Source: Opitutales bacterium (GTDB lineage Bacteria; Verrucomicrobiota; Verrucomicrobiia; Opitutales; JABSRG01). From it: DNA of 36,847 nt. The stretch is from contig JABSRG010000037.1 in assembly GCA_013215165.1 (NCBI GenBank), forward strand, positions 1 to 36,847. The letters are read 5' to 3'. Below are positions 1 through 9,019 of this stretch, in pieces (within the stretch, counting starts at the first letter, position 1; each line of letters begins with the position of its first letter). Under the pieces are notes generated by a model, which did no database searches, was not told the origin of the DNA, and saw only the letters and a program-made list of their open reading frames with translations. The position numbers were made by a program, and so were the translations under genes.

Positions 1-263
1 AGACACGATCAACCGCTACAGCCCATCAATACTCAGGTTTGATCTCCGCCATCAGGTCTTATGGGATGGCTGTGAAAGAAATCGATAATAACATCTCAGT
101 TGCTATTAACGAAACTGTTAGCAGCGTAAGGTCTCTACGAATTTTACGAATACCCCAATCAATATAACCTATAAGCTCGACATTTAATAAAGCCACGTTC
201 AAAGCGCTTTCATGTAGTGAATGTAAGGCTTTTCAGCCAAGCATCAACGCATGTTTTCGCTGT
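1..263. other. no gene recognised; upstream non-coding stretch
   Basis: This AT-leaning stretch contains no open frame with protein-like composition that I could support, and no tRNA or repeat that I recognise. It must contain the promoter of the RRM gene that follows, because only 28 bases separate the first leader hairpin from the start codon. I could not place a -35/-10 pair with confidence. Confidence 0.5.
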
Positions 264-309
264 CTACTGGTGGGCGCTGGGCCAGTAGATTTTTTTACCA
301 GCGTTTTTT
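264..309 (+). promoter_or_regulatory. two mutually exclusive hairpins with T-tracts in the RRM gene leader
   Basis: Hairpin 1 pairs CTACTGG (264-270) with CCAGTAG (282-288) and is followed by seven T (290-296), like an intrinsic terminator. Hairpin 2 pairs CGCTGG (275-280), which lies in the loop of hairpin 1, with CCAGCG (298-303) and is followed by six T (304-309). The two pairings overlap and cannot form together as drawn. The second T-tract ends 14 bases before the ATG at 324. This looks like an attenuator or switch in the leader of an RNA-binding protein gene, possibly autoregulated. Hairpin 1 could instead simply terminate an upstream gene. Confidence 0.55.
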
Positions 310-323
310 ATCACACAGACTAA

Positions 324-734
324 ATGAATATATATATAGGGAATCTGTCGTATGCCGCGACAGATCAAGACCTCGAAGAACTATTCTCACCCTACGGCGA
401 GGTCTCCAAAACGACGATCATCATGGACCGGGAAACCGGTCGATCAAAGGGATTCGGCTTCGCTGAGATGCCGGACGACGATGCCGCAAAGACTGCGATC
501 GATGCTCTGAACGGATCTACGTTCCTCAATCGAAACATTACTGTAAACGAAGCGCGTCCACGCGAAGAGCGGCCTCGCGGAGGCGGCGGTTATCGCGGTG
601 GCGGCTATCGCGGTGGCGATCGACGTGGCGGAGGAGGCTTCCGCGGCGGGGATCGACGTGGCGGCCCAAGCGGCGGCGGCGGCGGTGGACGCAAGGATCG
701 TCGCTTTGATCGCGGTGGTGATAGCTGGGATTAA
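324..734 (+). CDS. RRM-type RNA-binding protein with Gly/Arg-rich tail
   Basis: Single-stranded RNA-binding protein of the small bacterial RRM family (the cyanobacterial Rbp proteins are the best-known relatives), 136 residues. RNP2 is IYIGNL at residues 3-8 and RNP1 is KGFGFAEM at 42-49, so the RRM fold occupies about residues 1-78. The remaining ~58 residues are a low-complexity tail of Gly, Arg and Asp with repeated RGG-like units (GGYRGG, GGDRRGG). Family members are typically cold- or stress-induced RNA chaperones, but no role can be fixed here. The ATG has no Shine-Dalgarno sequence. It is a monocistronic unit: a structured leader lies just upstream and a strong terminator follows the stop. 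Confidence 0.93.
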   Translation: MNIYIGNLSYAATDQDLEELFSPYGEVSKTTIIMDRETGRSKGFGFAEMPDDDAAKTAIDALNGSTFLNRNITVNEARPREERPRGGGGYRGGGYRGGDRRGGGGFRGGDRRGGPSGGGGGGRKDRRFDRGGDSWD

Positions 735-761
735 TCTCAGACTTCGTTTACCTCAATTTTC

Positions 762-792
762 AGGTCACATTGCAGAGCGATGTGACCTTTTT
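762..792 (+). terminator. intrinsic terminator after the RRM gene
   Basis: Perfect 9-bp stem AGGTCACAT (762-770) with ATGTGACCT (780-788), a 9-base loop, then a run of T to 792. It starts 27 bases after the RRM stop and separates that gene from the convergent lepB, which ends at 799. Confidence 0.85.
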
Positions 793-798
793 CATCCC

Positions 799-2070
799 CT
801 ACTTCGCCAATCCCCAATGGCCGGTCGTGAATGGATAATAAATAAAGATGGCGCGCCCAATAACGCTCTCTTTGTCCACGCGCCCCCAGTAACGAGAGTC
901 CTGGGAGTTATCCGAATTATCTCCCATAGCAAAAAACGAGTCCTCGGGAACCGTATAAGAGTTCCCGCTGGATAAGGGCATAGGATAACGGAAATCAAAA
1001 GCCGGATTTACATAACCATCGTATTCATCCATCTGTTCGTGGTTATTTACAAATGCTTCTGCCCCCTCAACCGGTTCGCCATTATTAAACAAAATCGGCT
1101 CACGGATCTCCAGCTCGTCACCGGGGCCACCCACCAATCGTTTGATGTAGTATTTTCCACGCACATCAGCGGCAACTGCCTGAGGCACGTCAGGAAGGTC
1201 ATCCGTTCGAAATACAAAGGGATCTCCGATATCTGGCTGAATGAAATGGTATGAGAAGCGATCTACAAAAAGGGCATCGCCCAGCTTTATATCGAAGCTC
1301 AATATTGGCTCTCCGGCTGCCACGTCTATCCCCAGATCGAAGTAAATCAATCCGTCAGGTCCGGAAACGCGCCTCATAGAGGTCCAATCAACATCCATCA
1401 TCTCAAGAATATCCCGCGGTCGAAATTCTCCCGGAACCTCTAGATAGACCTTCTGGTCGTCCACCAAGAAATAAAACGCTCTCTTTGTGGTTGGCAAAAC
1501 AAACCACTTTCTACCCGGCACTTCTTTGACCGGGAGACTGGGCACCCCAAGGTAGCGCCGAGAAGACGGGATATAAACACGTCCCGAAACCGGCGCTGTC
1601 ATCTCATAGTTACGAGCGCCACGTGTAACGAATCTAAAGGCTTTTTCAGCAATATTGGGTTCTTCCCCGAGCTGATGCACCTCTGCAAGCATCCCGTTGT
1701 AAGTCGGATACATCGAGTTCGTTGGAATAATAAAGGGTTGCAGAAAGAACGTCCGGATTCCGATCACGACGACTGCCGCAACCACGATCAGCTCTACAAC
1801 CTCGTTTCCAATTCCCCTGGGATAGATTTTTCCACCATGCTTGAGGAGAAAGCCGTGAATCTGTTCCACACGCTCATTCGTCTCTTTGACATCTAAATTT
1901 TTCGAACCCTCGCGAATCCGTTTATCCAGCTCGGTCAAGTAATCTTCAAGTTCCTCGAGGATTCCTGCGTCCAAAACATCACAGCGATAATTATATACCT
2001 TCCGTGCATGGGAACGTAAGTCTTTGAGCTGACCAATCAGCTTGCGCGCACTCGGGAATTTTTTACTCAC
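799..2070 (-). CDS. lepB: signal peptidase I (long form)
   Basis: Type I leader peptidase (family S26), which removes signal peptides from exported proteins at the outer face of the inner membrane; 423 residues. A charged cytoplasmic N-terminal region (~90 residues) precedes one transmembrane segment at about 91-110. The catalytic serine motif IPTNSMYPT places Ser119, the lysine motif IKRLVGGPGD places Lys310, and box E (GDNSDNSQDSRYWG) lies at 383-396. The Ser-Lys distance is about 190 residues, against about 55 in the E. coli enzyme, so a large insertion of roughly 130 residues sits between the two catalytic boxes. It lies 7 bases behind lepA on the same strand and is almost certainly co-transcribed, the classic lepA-lepB arrangement. 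Confidence 0.95.
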   Translation of the reverse strand: MSKKFPSARKLIGQLKDLRSHARKVYNYRCDVLDAGILEELEDYLTELDKRIREGSKNLDVKETNERVEQIHGFLLKHGGKIYPRGIGNEVVELIVVAAVVVIGIRTFFLQPFIIPTNSMYPTYNGMLAEVHQLGEEPNIAEKAFRFVTRGARNYEMTAPVSGRVYIPSSRRYLGVPSLPVKEVPGRKWFVLPTTKRAFYFLVDDQKVYLEVPGEFRPRDILEMMDVDWTSMRRVSGPDGLIYFDLGIDVAAGEPILSFDIKLGDALFVDRFSYHFIQPDIGDPFVFRTDDLPDVPQAVAADVRGKYYIKRLVGGPGDELEIREPILFNNGEPVEGAEAFVNNHEQMDEYDGYVNPAFDFRYPMPLSSGNSYTVPEDSFFAMGDNSDNSQDSRYWGRVDKESVIGRAIFIYYPFTTGHWGLAK

Positions 2071-2077
2071 TAATCTG

Positions 2078-3877
2078 TTAATTCGAGCTTTTAAGAACCT
2101 GGATGAAAGCGTCTTGAGGGATGGAAACCTTACCGACCTGCTTCATTCGTTTCTTACCCTCTTTTTGCTTTTCAAGCAGTTTGCGCTTCCGAGAAATATC
2201 ACCCCCATAACACTTGGCAGTCACATCTTTACGCAGCGCAGAAATAGTCTCCCTAGCAACCACGCGACCGCCTACTGCTGCTTGGAGCGCAATTTTGAAA
2301 AGCTGTCTTGGCAAAATCTCTTTGAGTTTACTGCACAGCTGGCGCCCCCTGAATTCGGCCTTGCTTGTGTGGACGATTGAGGAAAATGCGTCCACTGGTT
2401 CCCCATTCACCAATATTTCGAGACGAACGAGTTTAGACGGTTCATACTCGGTGATCGCATAGTCCATGGAACCATAACCATGAGTGATGCTTTTTAGTCG
2501 GTCATTAAAATCCACCAGGATTTCATTCAGCGGCAACGTAGCCGTCAAAATCATCCGCTGATCGTCGATGGTCTCAGTGTGGGTGCAGACACCGCGCTTA
2601 TCTTGAATGAGCGCCAGCATGTCGCCAATCGAATCTGTCGGCGTGTGTATCGTCGCTTCAATCATCGGCTCACGGATTTCTGCAATTTCCTCCACTGGAG
2701 GCAGTGCGACCGGGTTATCTACCTTCAGTTCCTTATTGTCGGTAGTAGTCACTTCATAAACTACCGATGGATAGGTAGAAATGATATCGAGGCCATATTC
2801 ACGCCTAAGCCGCTCTTGAACGATCTCCATGTGAAGCAAACCCAAGAATCCACAGCGAAATCCAAAACCAAGGGCCACCGAATTTTCCGACTGAAACGTG
2901 AGGGCCGCATCGTTCAAACTCAGGCGCCCCATACTCGCCTTCAGTTTTTCATAATCCGAAGTATCAATCGGATAGATGCCCGAAAAGACCATCGGCTGGA
3001 CTTCTTTATAACCGGGCAGCATCTCAGTAGCTGGATCAGCCGTGAGCGTTAGCGTGTCTCCAATCTTCACGTCCGCGACGTTCTTCAGGTTCGTGACAAT
3101 GTAGCCCACCGTGCCAGTCGCGAGCTTATCAACCGACCGCATAGACGGAGTAAATTGACCGACTTCTTTTATCTGAGCTTTTGTGCCATCACTCATCATG
3201 GTGATGGTGTCCCCGGTCTTAAATTCTCCGGAAAAGACGCGGACGTAACAAATTACGCCTTTGTATGCATCGAATACACTGTCAAAAATGAGCACACGCC
3301 CTTGCGGAAATTCGGTCCAGCGCGGCTTGGGAAGTAATTTAGCAACAGCTTGCAAAATCTCCGGGATACCAATCCCTGATTTACCACTCGCTAGAATGGC
3401 TTCATCCGCTGGAATCGCGAGCACATCCTCCAATTGACGTTTGGCGTCTTCAACATTCGCACTCGGCAGATCGATCTTGTTGATCACCGGAATCACCCTA
3501 AGCCCTTGATCAATGGCCAAAAAAGCATTGGCGACCGTCTGTGCTTCGATGCCTTGTGCTGCATCGACAAGAAGCAACGCTCCCTCGCAAGCCGCCAGAC
3601 TACGGGAGACCTCATAGGAAAAATCGACGTGGCCAGGTGTATCGATGAGATTAAAAAGATACTCTTCTCCACCCTCACGATAGATCATGGAAACTGGGTG
3701 ACTCTTGATCGTAATTCCCCGTTCGCGCTCGAGATCCATCGAGTCAAGCAGTTGATCCTTCATCTCACGTTTTTGGACTGTATCCGTGCTTTCTAGAAGA
3801 CGATCAGACAAAGTAGTTTTGCCATGGTCGACGTGTGCAATAATGCAGAAGTTACGGATCTTAGAGGTATCGTACAT
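2078..3877 (-). CDS. lepA: elongation factor 4 (back-translocase GTPase LepA)
   Basis: Ribosome-associated translational GTPase, 599 residues, the normal family length. G1 is AHVDHGKTT near residues 14-22, followed by RGITI (G2), DTPGH (G3) and NKIDLP (G4). The C-terminal LepA-specific domain contains the typical KRKLLEKQKEGKKRMK stretch. The protein acts on stalled or mistranslocated ribosomes. The start ATG has no purine-rich Shine-Dalgarno; instead CACCTCC lies directly upstream. The order fabD-lepA-lepB on the minus strand, with gaps of 42 and 7 bases, suggests one operon. Confidence 0.98.
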   Translation of the reverse strand: MYDTSKIRNFCIIAHVDHGKTTLSDRLLESTDTVQKREMKDQLLDSMDLERERGITIKSHPVSMIYREGGEEYLFNLIDTPGHVDFSYEVSRSLAACEGALLLVDAAQGIEAQTVANAFLAIDQGLRVIPVINKIDLPSANVEDAKRQLEDVLAIPADEAILASGKSGIGIPEILQAVAKLLPKPRWTEFPQGRVLIFDSVFDAYKGVICYVRVFSGEFKTGDTITMMSDGTKAQIKEVGQFTPSMRSVDKLATGTVGYIVTNLKNVADVKIGDTLTLTADPATEMLPGYKEVQPMVFSGIYPIDTSDYEKLKASMGRLSLNDAALTFQSENSVALGFGFRCGFLGLLHMEIVQERLRREYGLDIISTYPSVVYEVTTTDNKELKVDNPVALPPVEEIAEIREPMIEATIHTPTDSIGDMLALIQDKRGVCTHTETIDDQRMILTATLPLNEILVDFNDRLKSITHGYGSMDYAITEYEPSKLVRLEILVNGEPVDAFSSIVHTSKAEFRGRQLCSKLKEILPRQLFKIALQAAVGGRVVARETISALRKDVTAKCYGGDISRKRKLLEKQKEGKKRMKQVGKVSIPQDAFIQVLKSSN

Positions 3878-3919
3878 ACGGAGGTGTTCAGGAGACAGCG
3901 TCTAAATTGCGCCGATCAG

Positions 3920-4855
3920 TCAGGAAATAAAGCGGGTCTCTCCAGTTTTGGAAGAGATATCCACGTATTCCGCCAGCGGCTTGACGTCCAGGCTGCGATC
4001 AGTGCGCTTAGCTAAACCTGCCAAAACAGCCCCAGGGCCACATTCAAAAAACTGCGTTTCGCCGGTATCCTTGGTCGCATTGATCAAGCAGTCTTCAAAA
4101 TACACGGAACCCGTAATTTGCTTCACGAGCGCTTGCTTAATCTCGTCTGGGTCGCTGATGGCTTTACCAGTTGTGTTGGTATAAACAGGTACATCTGGCG
4201 TCTCAAATTTCATAGGCGAAAGCACATCTGCAAACGCATCCGCGGCTCCTTGCATCAAACGGCTATGATAGGCTCCCGCCACATTGAGTTCCTTAGCCAT
4301 CTTGAATCCGAGGCCTTTTGCATTCTCCAAAACTGTGCCGATATGTTTCTTTTCGCCGGACAGAACAATTTGTCCTGGGCAATTCAAATTCGCCACGTCG
4401 ACATCAGCCAGCTCAGCCAGCTCAAAAGCTTTTTCGCGACTCCCACCAATCAACACAGCCATTCCACCTTCCGTAGAATCGCATGCTTCCTGCATGAGCC
4501 GGCCGCGCGCCGCGACAAGTTTGAGACCTGTTTCAAAATCATATACCCCCGCCACATGCATGGCTGTCAGCTCGCCTAGAGAAAGACCGAGTGAGCAGGA
4601 AGGCTGTTCGAGCTTTCCTAAGTGCTTCAAAATTTCGACCGTGGCGACGCCCTGAACAAATAGAGCAGGCTGACACACGCAGGTCTCTGTCAACTTGGCT
4701 TCAGGACCATAGAAACAATGCTCTTTGAGCTCTATGCCAAGTATCTGATCTGCCAGATCATATACAGAACGAGCCATGGCCGAACCTTTGTAAAGAGATA
4801 GACCCATGCCCACCACTTGGGCGCCCTGGCCAGAGAAAAGTAAACCGAAAGACAT
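3920..4855 (-). CDS. fabD: malonyl-CoA:ACP transacylase
   Basis: Transfers malonyl from CoA to acyl carrier protein for fatty-acid synthesis; 311 residues, normal length. The N-terminal LFSGQGAQ motif is typical. The nucleophile Ser92 sits in GLSLGE; the usual residue before the serine is His (GHSLGE), here Leu91. Arg117 in ARGRLMQ fits the malonate-binding arginine, and His197 in GAYHSRLM is the catalytic histidine. No other fab genes are adjacent. It heads the fabD-lepA-lepB block and is divergent from the SDR gene across a 119-base intergenic region that must contain both promoters. Confidence 0.95.
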   Translation of the reverse strand: MSFGLLFSGQGAQVVGMGLSLYKGSAMARSVYDLADQILGIELKEHCFYGPEAKLTETCVCQPALFVQGVATVEILKHLGKLEQPSCSLGLSLGELTAMHVAGVYDFETGLKLVAARGRLMQEACDSTEGGMAVLIGGSREKAFELAELADVDVANLNCPGQIVLSGEKKHIGTVLENAKGLGFKMAKELNVAGAYHSRLMQGAADAFADVLSPMKFETPDVPVYTNTTGKAISDPDEIKQALVKQITGSVYFEDCLINATKDTGETQFFECGPGAVLAGLAKRTDRSLDVKPLAEYVDISSKTGETRFIS

Positions 4856-4974
4856 GAAACAGCAGAGAAGTGTTGATTAAGAAAAGCTGAAGAAAACATC
4901 TAAATATTAGCGATGGGTCAACGCTATTGAACCCGCATATTTGAATAGACCGAAAGCTTTGCATAAACTGATTC

Positions 4975-5646
4975 ATGGCAAAATTTAGGCATGTGGTAAT
5001 CACTGGAGTCAGTCGCGGAATCGGAGCGGCACTTCTCAAATATTTCTCCGGCCAGGGAGCCTTTGTATCGGGATGTTCATCGAGCTCAAATATGGACGAA
5101 GGAACTCTAGAGCACGCTGAGATATCTCAAGTAGACATACGTTCTCGCATCGCAGTTGAGCGCTGGGCGAAGGAGGTTTTGTCAACACACGGAGCACCAG
5201 ATCTACTGGTTAATAACGCCTCGATCGGCATGAAGCATGGACCGTTTCACACCCTTGATCTGAGGACCATCGAAGATCTATTAAATGTCAACTACGCTGG
5301 TACCATCCGCGTCACCCATGCTTTCCTACGCGCCATGATCGATGCCGGGGGTGGCATCATTGCGACGTTGACCACGCCTCCCAAGGGAATCCCGAGCAAA
5401 GAGATCGTCCCTTACGCCGCGAGTAAATATGGATCCAACGGCTTCACCCAAACTTTGGTCGGAGAAAAGCTACCTGGAATCACGTGCGTCGATATTTTTC
5501 CGGGCATCCTCAACACTACCCTCACACGCAACAGCTATGGCAAAAAGGCAGAGCGCCTCCCTACTCCGGAAACCTGGATTGAGAAAGCAGGACCGTTTTT
5601 CGAAAGTCTAGGCCCAGAGCACAATGGCCAACATCTGAGTGTGTGA
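4975..5646 (+). CDS. short-chain dehydrogenase/reductase family protein
   Basis: Classical-type SDR with a Rossmann fold, 223 residues (slightly short). The dinucleotide-binding motif TGVSRGIG lies at 10-17, the structural NNAS at 80-83, and the catalytic YAASK gives Tyr147 and Lys151. The usual catalytic Ser of strand beta-5 is replaced by Thr in ATLTTPPKG (~130-138), so either Thr serves or activity is altered. It resembles sniffer-like SDRs acting on carbonyls, but the substrate cannot be read from sequence. It is convergent with trpB, 16 bases between stop codons. Confidence 0.88.
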   Translation: MAKFRHVVITGVSRGIGAALLKYFSGQGAFVSGCSSSSNMDEGTLEHAEISQVDIRSRIAVERWAKEVLSTHGAPDLLVNNASIGMKHGPFHTLDLRTIEDLLNVNYAGTIRVTHAFLRAMIDAGGGIIATLTTPPKGIPSKEIVPYAASKYGSNGFTQTLVGEKLPGITCVDIFPGILNTTLTRNSYGKKAERLPTPETWIEKAGPFFESLGPEHNGQHLSV

Positions 5647-5662
5647 CCATCGCTCATTCCGT

Positions 5663-6904
5663 CTAAAGATCCAACCCTTCAGTCAGACGCGCGACTTCCT
5701 GGACGTCTTTATCACCCCGACCGCTGAGGTTGCAGACGATGATTTGGTCCGGGCTCATCTCTGCAGCGCGTCGAAGCGTGTAGGCGATACCATGTGAGCT
5801 CTCTAGTGCGGGTATGATACCTTCGATTCGTGATAGAGTCTGGAAGGCTTCGAGCGCTTCGGCGTCGGTGGCATATCCGTAGTCGATGCGGTCGAGATCT
5901 TTATAATATGCGTGCTCGGGCCCGACGGCGGCATAGTCGAGGCCAGCTGAGACGGAGTGTGTCAAATCAATCTGACCCTCTCCATTCTGCAAAATCCATG
6001 TCTTAGCACCCTGTAGAACTCCAAGTTTTCCCTCAGCAAAACGGGCCGCATGCTTGCCCGATTCGATTGCGTGTCCCCCTGCCTCAACGCCCGTGAGGCG
6101 AACCCCACTCTCTTCGAGGAACTCAAAAAAGAAGCCGATAGCATTCGAACCACCCCCGACACAAGCTGCCATCTCATCGGGCAGACGTCCCTCTTTTTCG
6201 ATAATTTGCTTTCGTGTTTCTTCGCCGATGATCCGGTGGAAATCGCGCACCATCATGGGATATGGGTGAGCCCCGAGCGCCGAACCCAGGATGTAATGCG
6301 AATGATCTACGTTCGTCACCCAGTCTCGCATGGCTTCGTTGACCGCTTCTTTCAGTGTCTTCTGGCCAGCCTCAACGCCTTTTACCTCCGCCCCGCACAA
6401 GCGCATGCGGAACACATTGAGTGCCTGGCGCCGCATGTCTTCCGCGCCCATATAAACAATGCATTCAAAACCCATTTTAGCACACATTGCCGCTGTGGCG
6501 ATACCGTGCTGACCTGCCCCGGTTTCAGCGATGATGCGTTTTTTACCCATACGCTTAGCCAAAAGGGCCTGGCCAAGGGCGTTATTTATCTTGTGTGCGC
6601 CCGTATGTAGCAGGTCTTCTCGTTTGAGATAAATTTTAGCGCCCCCACAATACTCGGTGAGGCGATCAGCGAAATACAAGGGCGACGGACGTCCGACGAA
6701 GTCCTTGAGTAAGCCGACTAAAGCCTCCTGAAATGTCGGATCTTGGCGCGCCTCGCGATAAGCTTTTTCCAACTCATATAGTGGGGTCATCAGGGTCTCT
6801 GGGACATACATGCCGCCATAAGGTCCGAAATGACCACGCGAGTCTGGAAGTTCAGTTTTACTTTCTTGTGTGATGGAAGGTGGGAGGTCAGTTGCGTAGG
6901 CCAT
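5663..6904 (-). CDS. trpB: tryptophan synthase beta chain
   Basis: PLP enzyme condensing indole with serine to give tryptophan; 413 residues, normal TrpB1 length. Lys105 in [11 protein letters not shown] is the PLP Schiff-base lysine. GGGSNAIG in mid-protein binds the PLP phosphate, and the GRGDKD loop near the C-terminus is present. No trpA or other trp gene is nearby. It starts 6 bases after the stop of the PP2C phosphatase, an unusual pairing that suggests read-through from that gene. Confidence 0.97.
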   Translation of the reverse strand: MAYATDLPPSITQESKTELPDSRGHFGPYGGMYVPETLMTPLYELEKAYREARQDPTFQEALVGLLKDFVGRPSPLYFADRLTEYCGGAKIYLKREDLLHTGAHKINNALGQALLAKRMGKKRIIAETGAGQHGIATAAMCAKMGFECIVYMGAEDMRRQALNVFRMRLCGAEVKGVEAGQKTLKEAVNEAMRDWVTNVDHSHYILGSALGAHPYPMMVRDFHRIIGEETRKQIIEKEGRLPDEMAACVGGGSNAIGFFFEFLEESGVRLTGVEAGGHAIESGKHAARFAEGKLGVLQGAKTWILQNGEGQIDLTHSVSAGLDYAAVGPEHAYYKDLDRIDYGYATDAEALEAFQTLSRIEGIIPALESSHGIAYTLRRAAEMSPDQIIVCNLSGRGDKDVQEVARLTEGLDL

Positions 6905-6910
6905 GGTATA

Positions 6911-8407
6911 TCAAGCTTTGGATTCGTCGGATACGGGAGCAATCTCGGTCGCTGCCGCAGCGTCGGCGCACTTTATAGTAATCATTGTCAAATCGTCGTC
7001 GTAGTCTGTCCGTCCACTGAAGCGCTCCACTTGATCGAGGATAGATCGATTCAATTCAGTAGCCGACATACTTAGGTTTTCCTCAAGTATATCCGCGAGC
7101 CGCGAATAAGAAAATTCTTTGCCATCTTTATTCGCCGCCTCAGTGATTCCGTCCGTGTAAAGAAAGAATGCATCCCCCGGGTGGAAAGGCACGGAGATGT
7201 CCTTGAGAGTTCGAGAGAATATGCGGTTATCGACCATGCCCAAGGCCATACCAGAAGAGTCCAGTCGCTCTACCTCTACTGTTCCATCTTTCTGACTCCG
7301 GGCCAGAACTGGCAACTCATGACCTGCACGCGCAAGGCTGAGCTCAGCTTTTTTTGTATCTATGATCGCATAGACAAATGTAATAAACATTTCCTTACGA
7401 ATGCCCGCATCCATCAATTCTTGATTAATCGACAGTAGCACGTCACGCGGTGAATCCAAAGTGAGCGCATAGTGCCTGAGGTGTGTCTGAGTAATGGCCA
7501 TCATTAATGAGCCAGGTATGCCTTTGCCCGAAACATCGGCTATCGCGATTCCAATACGATGTTCGCTCAGCTTGAAAACATTATAGAGGTCTCCCCCTAC
7601 TTTTTGGGCCAAGAGATACGTCACGGCTATATCGAGTCCGGGAACATCAGGGAATTTGCGAGGAAGTAGCAGGTGCTGGATATTCGCTGCCAGGGCGAGA
7701 TCTACGTCCAACTTATTTTTCTCAAGCAGCGAGTGAACATTGCGCGCGTTGTGGAGTGCGAGGCCTGCCTGTTCAGCGAGGTTCTCAATAAGAGAAAAAT
7801 CGACCTCCGTGAACGGCTCCCTATTTGCTGGATTCGCAACGCAAAGGACCCCCAAGAGTTCCTCTCGAAATAGTATTGGCACAGCTACGACTGAGTAGAC
7901 CTTGAGTGCTTCGTCTGAATGTTGAAAAATGCGTCCGTCTGAAAGTGCATCTTTTACAAGGACACCCTTTCGAGTTTGGGCAACTCCTCCGACAACTCCC
8001 TCTCCGATTGGAAAGGTTTCAGAGCGTAAGATCTTCTCTACAAACTTAGCCCGTGTTCGAATATTGCCCATAACTTCTTCGGGCAACGGACGATGCGGAG
8101 GAAACAATCCTTCAATGGCCGCACAACGCATCTCTCGATCTTCGATATTCTTAAAAACTGCCGCCGATAGCGCCCCCGTAGACTGAATCGCCGCATGCGT
8201 GATATTCTCGTAAAGCTCCTCACTCTGAACGCCCTCGCCGAGAGCTTCGACCATGTTGTGCATAAAATTGATGACGATGCTACGTTCTTGCCGGAGCAGA
8301 CCGATCTCATTTTCGGCGGAGGATAGCTTACTTTTCTCGCTTCGAAGCTTCCATATGCAATAGGCAGCCATCAAAGCCGCCACGACCGCTATCACCAATT
8401 CAGGCAT
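6911..8407 (-). CDS. membrane-anchored GAF-PP2C (SpoIIE/RsbU-type) serine phosphatase
   Basis: 498 residues: one N-terminal membrane segment (~2-20), a short coiled linker, a GAF sensor domain (~65-225) and a SpoIIE-type PP2C phosphatase (~240-480). Metal-binding motifs are present: GGD at 271-273, DVSGKG from Asp291, LYTDGITE with Asp419, and DDLTMI at 471-476. Such phosphatases dephosphorylate STAS-domain anti-sigma antagonists in partner-switching pathways. A STAS gene lies immediately upstream (24 bases), which supports that role. The signal seen by the GAF domain is unknown. No anti-sigma kinase is in the window. Confidence 0.93.
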   Translation of the reverse strand: MPELVIAVVAALMAAYCIWKLRSEKSKLSSAENEIGLLRQERSIVINFMHNMVEALGEGVQSEELYENITHAAIQSTGALSAAVFKNIEDREMRCAAIEGLFPPHRPLPEEVMGNIRTRAKFVEKILRSETFPIGEGVVGGVAQTRKGVLVKDALSDGRIFQHSDEALKVYSVVAVPILFREELLGVLCVANPANREPFTEVDFSLIENLAEQAGLALHNARNVHSLLEKNKLDVDLALAANIQHLLLPRKFPDVPGLDIAVTYLLAQKVGGDLYNVFKLSEHRIGIAIADVSGKGIPGSLMMAITQTHLRHYALTLDSPRDVLLSINQELMDAGIRKEMFITFVYAIIDTKKAELSLARAGHELPVLARSQKDGTVEVERLDSSGMALGMVDNRIFSRTLKDISVPFHPGDAFFLYTDGITEAANKDGKEFSYSRLADILEENLSMSATELNRSILDQVERFSGRTDYDDDLTMITIKCADAAAATEIAPVSDESKA

Positions 8408-8431
8408 AGAGAGGATTTATATAAAACGCAG

Positions 8432-8938
8432 TCAGGTGTCATCAACCTGATTCTTCAGGAAAGCAATCACGTCCTGAAACTTTGAAAAATTCTCCTCGTC
8501 TGCTTCGACTAAAGCTTCGTGCGCCTTCAAGATCGTATCTTGACTGCAAGTCGTGCCGGTTTGTACCTCGGAGCAATGTTCCAAATCCTTCTCATCGGGA
8601 GCTTTATTGCCATTTCGATCCACGGTGAGAATGTGATCCAGCCCTAAGTTATGAACGAGCTCCCAGTGACGATCACCGAGTCGGGTGATTACCAAACAGT
8701 GCTCTGAACTCGATTCCTCTACTTCGATGGCCGCACTAGCCAAAATCCCCAGGAAAGTGCTGTCGACTGTCGTGCAGTCTTGAAAGTCGACAACGAATCG
8801 GTGTTTCCCACCGCCGAGCATCTGAGTGAAAAAATCAGACAATGGCTGGGAATTCATATAGTCAGCGCGTCCTTTAATCCGAACGATCACCGGATCTTTG
8901 TAGGCGTTGACAAAAAAAGTTGTCGGCTGTGTCGGCAT
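8432..8938 (-). CDS. STAS-domain anti-sigma factor antagonist-like protein
   Basis: 168 residues. The first ~108 form a STAS domain: VVDFQDCTTVDSTFLGIL contains the DS(T/S) phospho-acceptor, Ser60, before helix 2. The last ~60 residues are an acidic helical extension absent from minimal SpoIIAA/RsbV proteins. In partner switching the unphosphorylated protein binds an anti-sigma kinase; the adjacent PP2C phosphatase is the likely reactivating enzyme. The gene pair is probably one transcript that continues into trpB. The start lacks a Shine-Dalgarno and has an ACCTCCC tract upstream. Confidence 0.9.
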   Translation of the reverse strand: MPTQPTTFFVNAYKDPVIVRIKGRADYMNSQPLSDFFTQMLGGGKHRFVVDFQDCTTVDSTFLGILASAAIEVEESSSEHCLVITRLGDRHWELVHNLGLDHILTVDRNGNKAPDEKDLEHCSEVQTGTTCSQDTILKAHEALVEADEENFSKFQDVIAFLKNQVDDT

Positions 8939-8983
8939 GATGACTGCCGGGAGGTAAGATTGAGTGTGGGGAATAAAGATTCC

Positions 8984-9005
8984 CGCCGGTCCATCGAGAC
9001 CGGCG
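8984..9005 (-). terminator. hairpin after acnA, probable terminator
   Basis: Perfect 8-bp stem CGCCGGTC/GACCGGCG with a 6-base loop, 14 bases beyond the acnA stop on the minus strand. The tract after it is only moderately T-rich, so it may be a weak terminator or a 3'-end-stabilising hairpin. It separates acnA from the STAS/PP2C unit. Confidence 0.6.
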
Positions 9006-9019
9006 AGATTCGCAAAGCG

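Noticed and set aside
598-975. Ala/Val-rich open frame overlapping the RRM gene tail
   Set aside because: It is an out-of-frame reading of the Gly/Arg-rich low-complexity tail and continues through the terminator into antisense lepB.
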